Of a stretch of DNA of 16,202 nt, positions 15,200 to 16,202 are shown piece by piece. Every line of letters starts with the position of its first letter. The stretch's first letter is position 1. The stretch comes from Candidatus Electrothrix marina (GTDB lineage: Bacteria; Desulfobacterota; Desulfobulbia; Desulfobulbales; Desulfobulbaceae). The position numbers and the translations under genes were made by a program. Below the pieces are notes generated by a model. That model saw only the letters and a program-made list of their open reading frames with translations, did not search any database and had not been told where the DNA came from. The stretch spans positions 1 through 16,202 of the forward strand of contig MTKS01000015.1 in NCBI GenBank assembly GCA_004028495.1, written 5' to 3'.

Positions 15200-15498
15200 A
15201 TTTTTTTTGTAATATTTGTTTTTTTCAGCAGGTCTTGAAGATGTTATCATGCTGTATGGGTTCAGCCGAAAGTTCAAATGCCGGATGCTCACCTGCTTCA
15301 TTGTTTTTCCGGAGAGAATAGAGTAAAAAATATCTATCCGTTCATTAGATGGCAATACTACCTTTCCCGCTCGGATTTGGCAACCGATCCGATACAATCA
15401 GCCGAAAATACAGCAGGCATATATCAACCAAGATAAACAAGGGTTTTCTGTTCATTGACGATGAATACACAGCTTGCTGAATCCAAGGAAGTTTCCTC
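15200..15498. other. Divergent intergenic region between ldcA and the primase gene
   Basis: Holds the candidate ldcA promoter. For the primase direction I see a TACAAT at 15393-15398 without a matching -35 box, and a 13-codon open frame (15461-15502) that ends across the primase start. No RNA gene or repeat was recognised. Confidence 0.4.
15355..15383 (-). promoter_or_regulatory. ldcA: Candidate promoter of ldcA
   Basis: On the - strand TTGCCA (complement of 15378-15383), a 17-base spacer and TAGTAT (complement of 15355-15360). Transcription would start near 15348 and leave a long leader of about 150 bases before the chosen ATG, which keeps the more upstream start codons possible. Confidence 0.35.
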
Positions 15499-15502
15499 AT
15501 GA
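15461..15502 (+). CDS. Possible 13-residue leader peptide overlapping the primase start
   Basis: ATG at 15461 reads MNTQLAESKEVSS and stops at TGA 15500-15502, which overlaps the primase ATG as ATGA. The overlap is the classic form for translational coupling, but there is no good ribosome site before this ATG and the peptide is tiny, so it may be chance. Confidence 0.2.
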   Translation: MNTQLAESKEVSS

Positions 15503-16202
15503 ATTCCACTGATCCCGTTACGGCCTTCTACCTGCGCCAGATCCCAGGGGCAAAACTGCAAAATAATATCCTGACGGCGGACTGCCCTTTCTGCCGTCGG
15601 AACAGCGGTCAGTCCGGAAAAAAGCACCCCAAGGGAGAAAAGGCGCTTGTTATCTTTCTTAACCCGGACAGCTATTTTCACGGCTATTATCGTTGCCTCA
15701 ATCGCTGTTCACCGGGCGGATTCCCGCTTCATTTTGCCAGGCAGTCTCATCTTGATCTGAGTCTTGCCCCCGGTTTTGACCCGGATCGGGATTACGCTGC
15801 CGGTCAGGTTAATTACCCGGTCAAAAATATTAACCATGAAGTGCTCGACTTTATGGACAGGATGACCGATGACCTGATTGATCGCTTTGCCCGGTACGGG
15901 ATATCTCGGGCTGTTCTTCAGGAAATGAAAATCGGTTATAACGGACGCTATCTGATCTATCCCTATATTCAGGCGGACGGCAACTGCTATGCGGCTCGCT
16001 GCGTTCATCCGGACAAACCTGAAGACAGCTTCTGGCACGGTGATGAAGATTTTGCACGGGCCGGATTTCGTGTTTTTAATCTGGAGGATATTCAGCGTTG
16101 TGAAAACGGCAGCCTGGTCATTATTGAGGGCGAGGATAATCTGCTTGCTGTTCGGCAATTAGGTCTGCCCGGCATTGCCTTGCCTGACATCAGTGAGTTT
16201 GC
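15499..16202 (+). CDS. Zinc-finger and TOPRIM primase-like protein (3' end outside window)
   Basis: Open from ATG 15499 to the right edge, 234 complete codons without a stop; an in-frame TGA at 15478 makes this ATG the first available, and AAGGAA (15485-15490) lies 8 bases upstream as ribosome site. Residues 29-70 carry CPFC (29/32) and CLNRC (66/70), a CHC2-like zinc-binding module that in primases contacts template DNA. Residues 150-170 (RYLIYPYIQADGNCYAARCV) match the start of the primase core and SLVIIEGEDNLLAVRQLG (205-222) is the beginning of a TOPRIM domain with Glu210 as metal-binding residue. It would make RNA primers. The divergent zinc module and lack of an obvious operon with sigma factor or S21 genes suggest a phage- or plasmid-type primase, possibly with a C-terminal helicase domain, rather than the housekeeping DnaG. 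This is inference. Confidence 0.75.
   Translation, partial: MNSTDPVTAFYLRQIPGAKLQNNILTADCPFCRRNSGQSGKKHPKGEKALVIFLNPDSYFHGYYRCLNRCSPGGFPLHFARQSHLDLSLAPGFDPDRDYAAGQVNYPVKNINHEVLDFMDRMTDDLIDRFARYGISRAVLQEMKIGYNGRYLIYPYIQADGNCYAARCVHPDKPEDSFWHGDEDFARAGFRVFNLEDIQRCENGSLVIIEGEDNLLAVRQLGLPGIALPDISEF

Noticed and set aside
15424..16158. Open frames on the - strand (15424-15681 and 15709-16158)
   Set aside because: They lie opposite the primase-like + strand gene, which has zinc and TOPRIM motifs and no stop to the window edge; the - strand products have no recognisable domain.
1..16202. CRISPR arrays, tRNA or rRNA genes, full insertion sequences
   Set aside because: No regularly spaced repeats, no cloverleaf-like sequence and no transposase gene were found on reading both strands.

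Overview
The window looks like a chromosomal segment of a Gram-negative bacterium. The evidence is a surface-polysaccharide (O-antigen or capsule-type) gene set with a Wzx-like flippase, an LD-carboxypeptidase for murein recycling, an N-terminal lipobox protein and a Bpt/ATE-type leucyl-transferase. Gene content and style suggest a sulfate-reducer-like proteobacterium (Desulfobacterota, perhaps Desulfobulbales). That is an inference from general resemblance, not something the sequence proves.

Positions 1-9591 (+ strand) are part of a polysaccharide biosynthesis cluster that starts before the window. In order it holds a DegT/AHBA-type PLP aminotransferase, an ATP-grasp ligase, a Gfo/Idh/MocA oxidoreductase, a broken remnant of a B12-binding radical SAM gene, an intact B12-binding radical SAM gene with an extra zinc ribbon and Rossmann-like tail, an FkbM methyltransferase with a frameshift, a 133-bp MITE-like insertion, a Wzx flippase with a frameshift, and a glycosyltransferase overlapping the flippase. 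The first genes probably build and decorate an unusual amino sugar, the flippase would export the lipid-linked unit and the glycosyltransferase adds a sugar. Two frameshifts, one gene remnant and one non-autonomous mobile element within about 3.5 kb suggest that the cluster is decaying or recently rearranged; single-base assembly errors could explain the two frameshifts.

Positions 9592-10013 are an AT-rich gap with no gene I can support beyond a doubtful 45-codon frame. From 10014 to 15199 all genes are on the - strand and the base composition becomes visibly less AT-rich. In transcription order they are ldcA (peptidase S66), a 595-residue lipoprotein of unknown function, gdhA (NADP-type glutamate dehydrogenase) and bpt (aspartate/glutamate leucyltransferase). 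Hairpin terminators follow ldcA and the lipoprotein gene, and a good sigma-70-type promoter precedes the lipoprotein gene, so these are separate transcription units; gdhA and bpt are 46 bp apart with no terminator and may be co-transcribed.

From 15499 to the right edge a + strand gene runs out of the window. It encodes a CHC2-like zinc finger plus a TOPRIM domain, i.e. a DnaG-like or mobile-element primase, and is divergent from ldcA.
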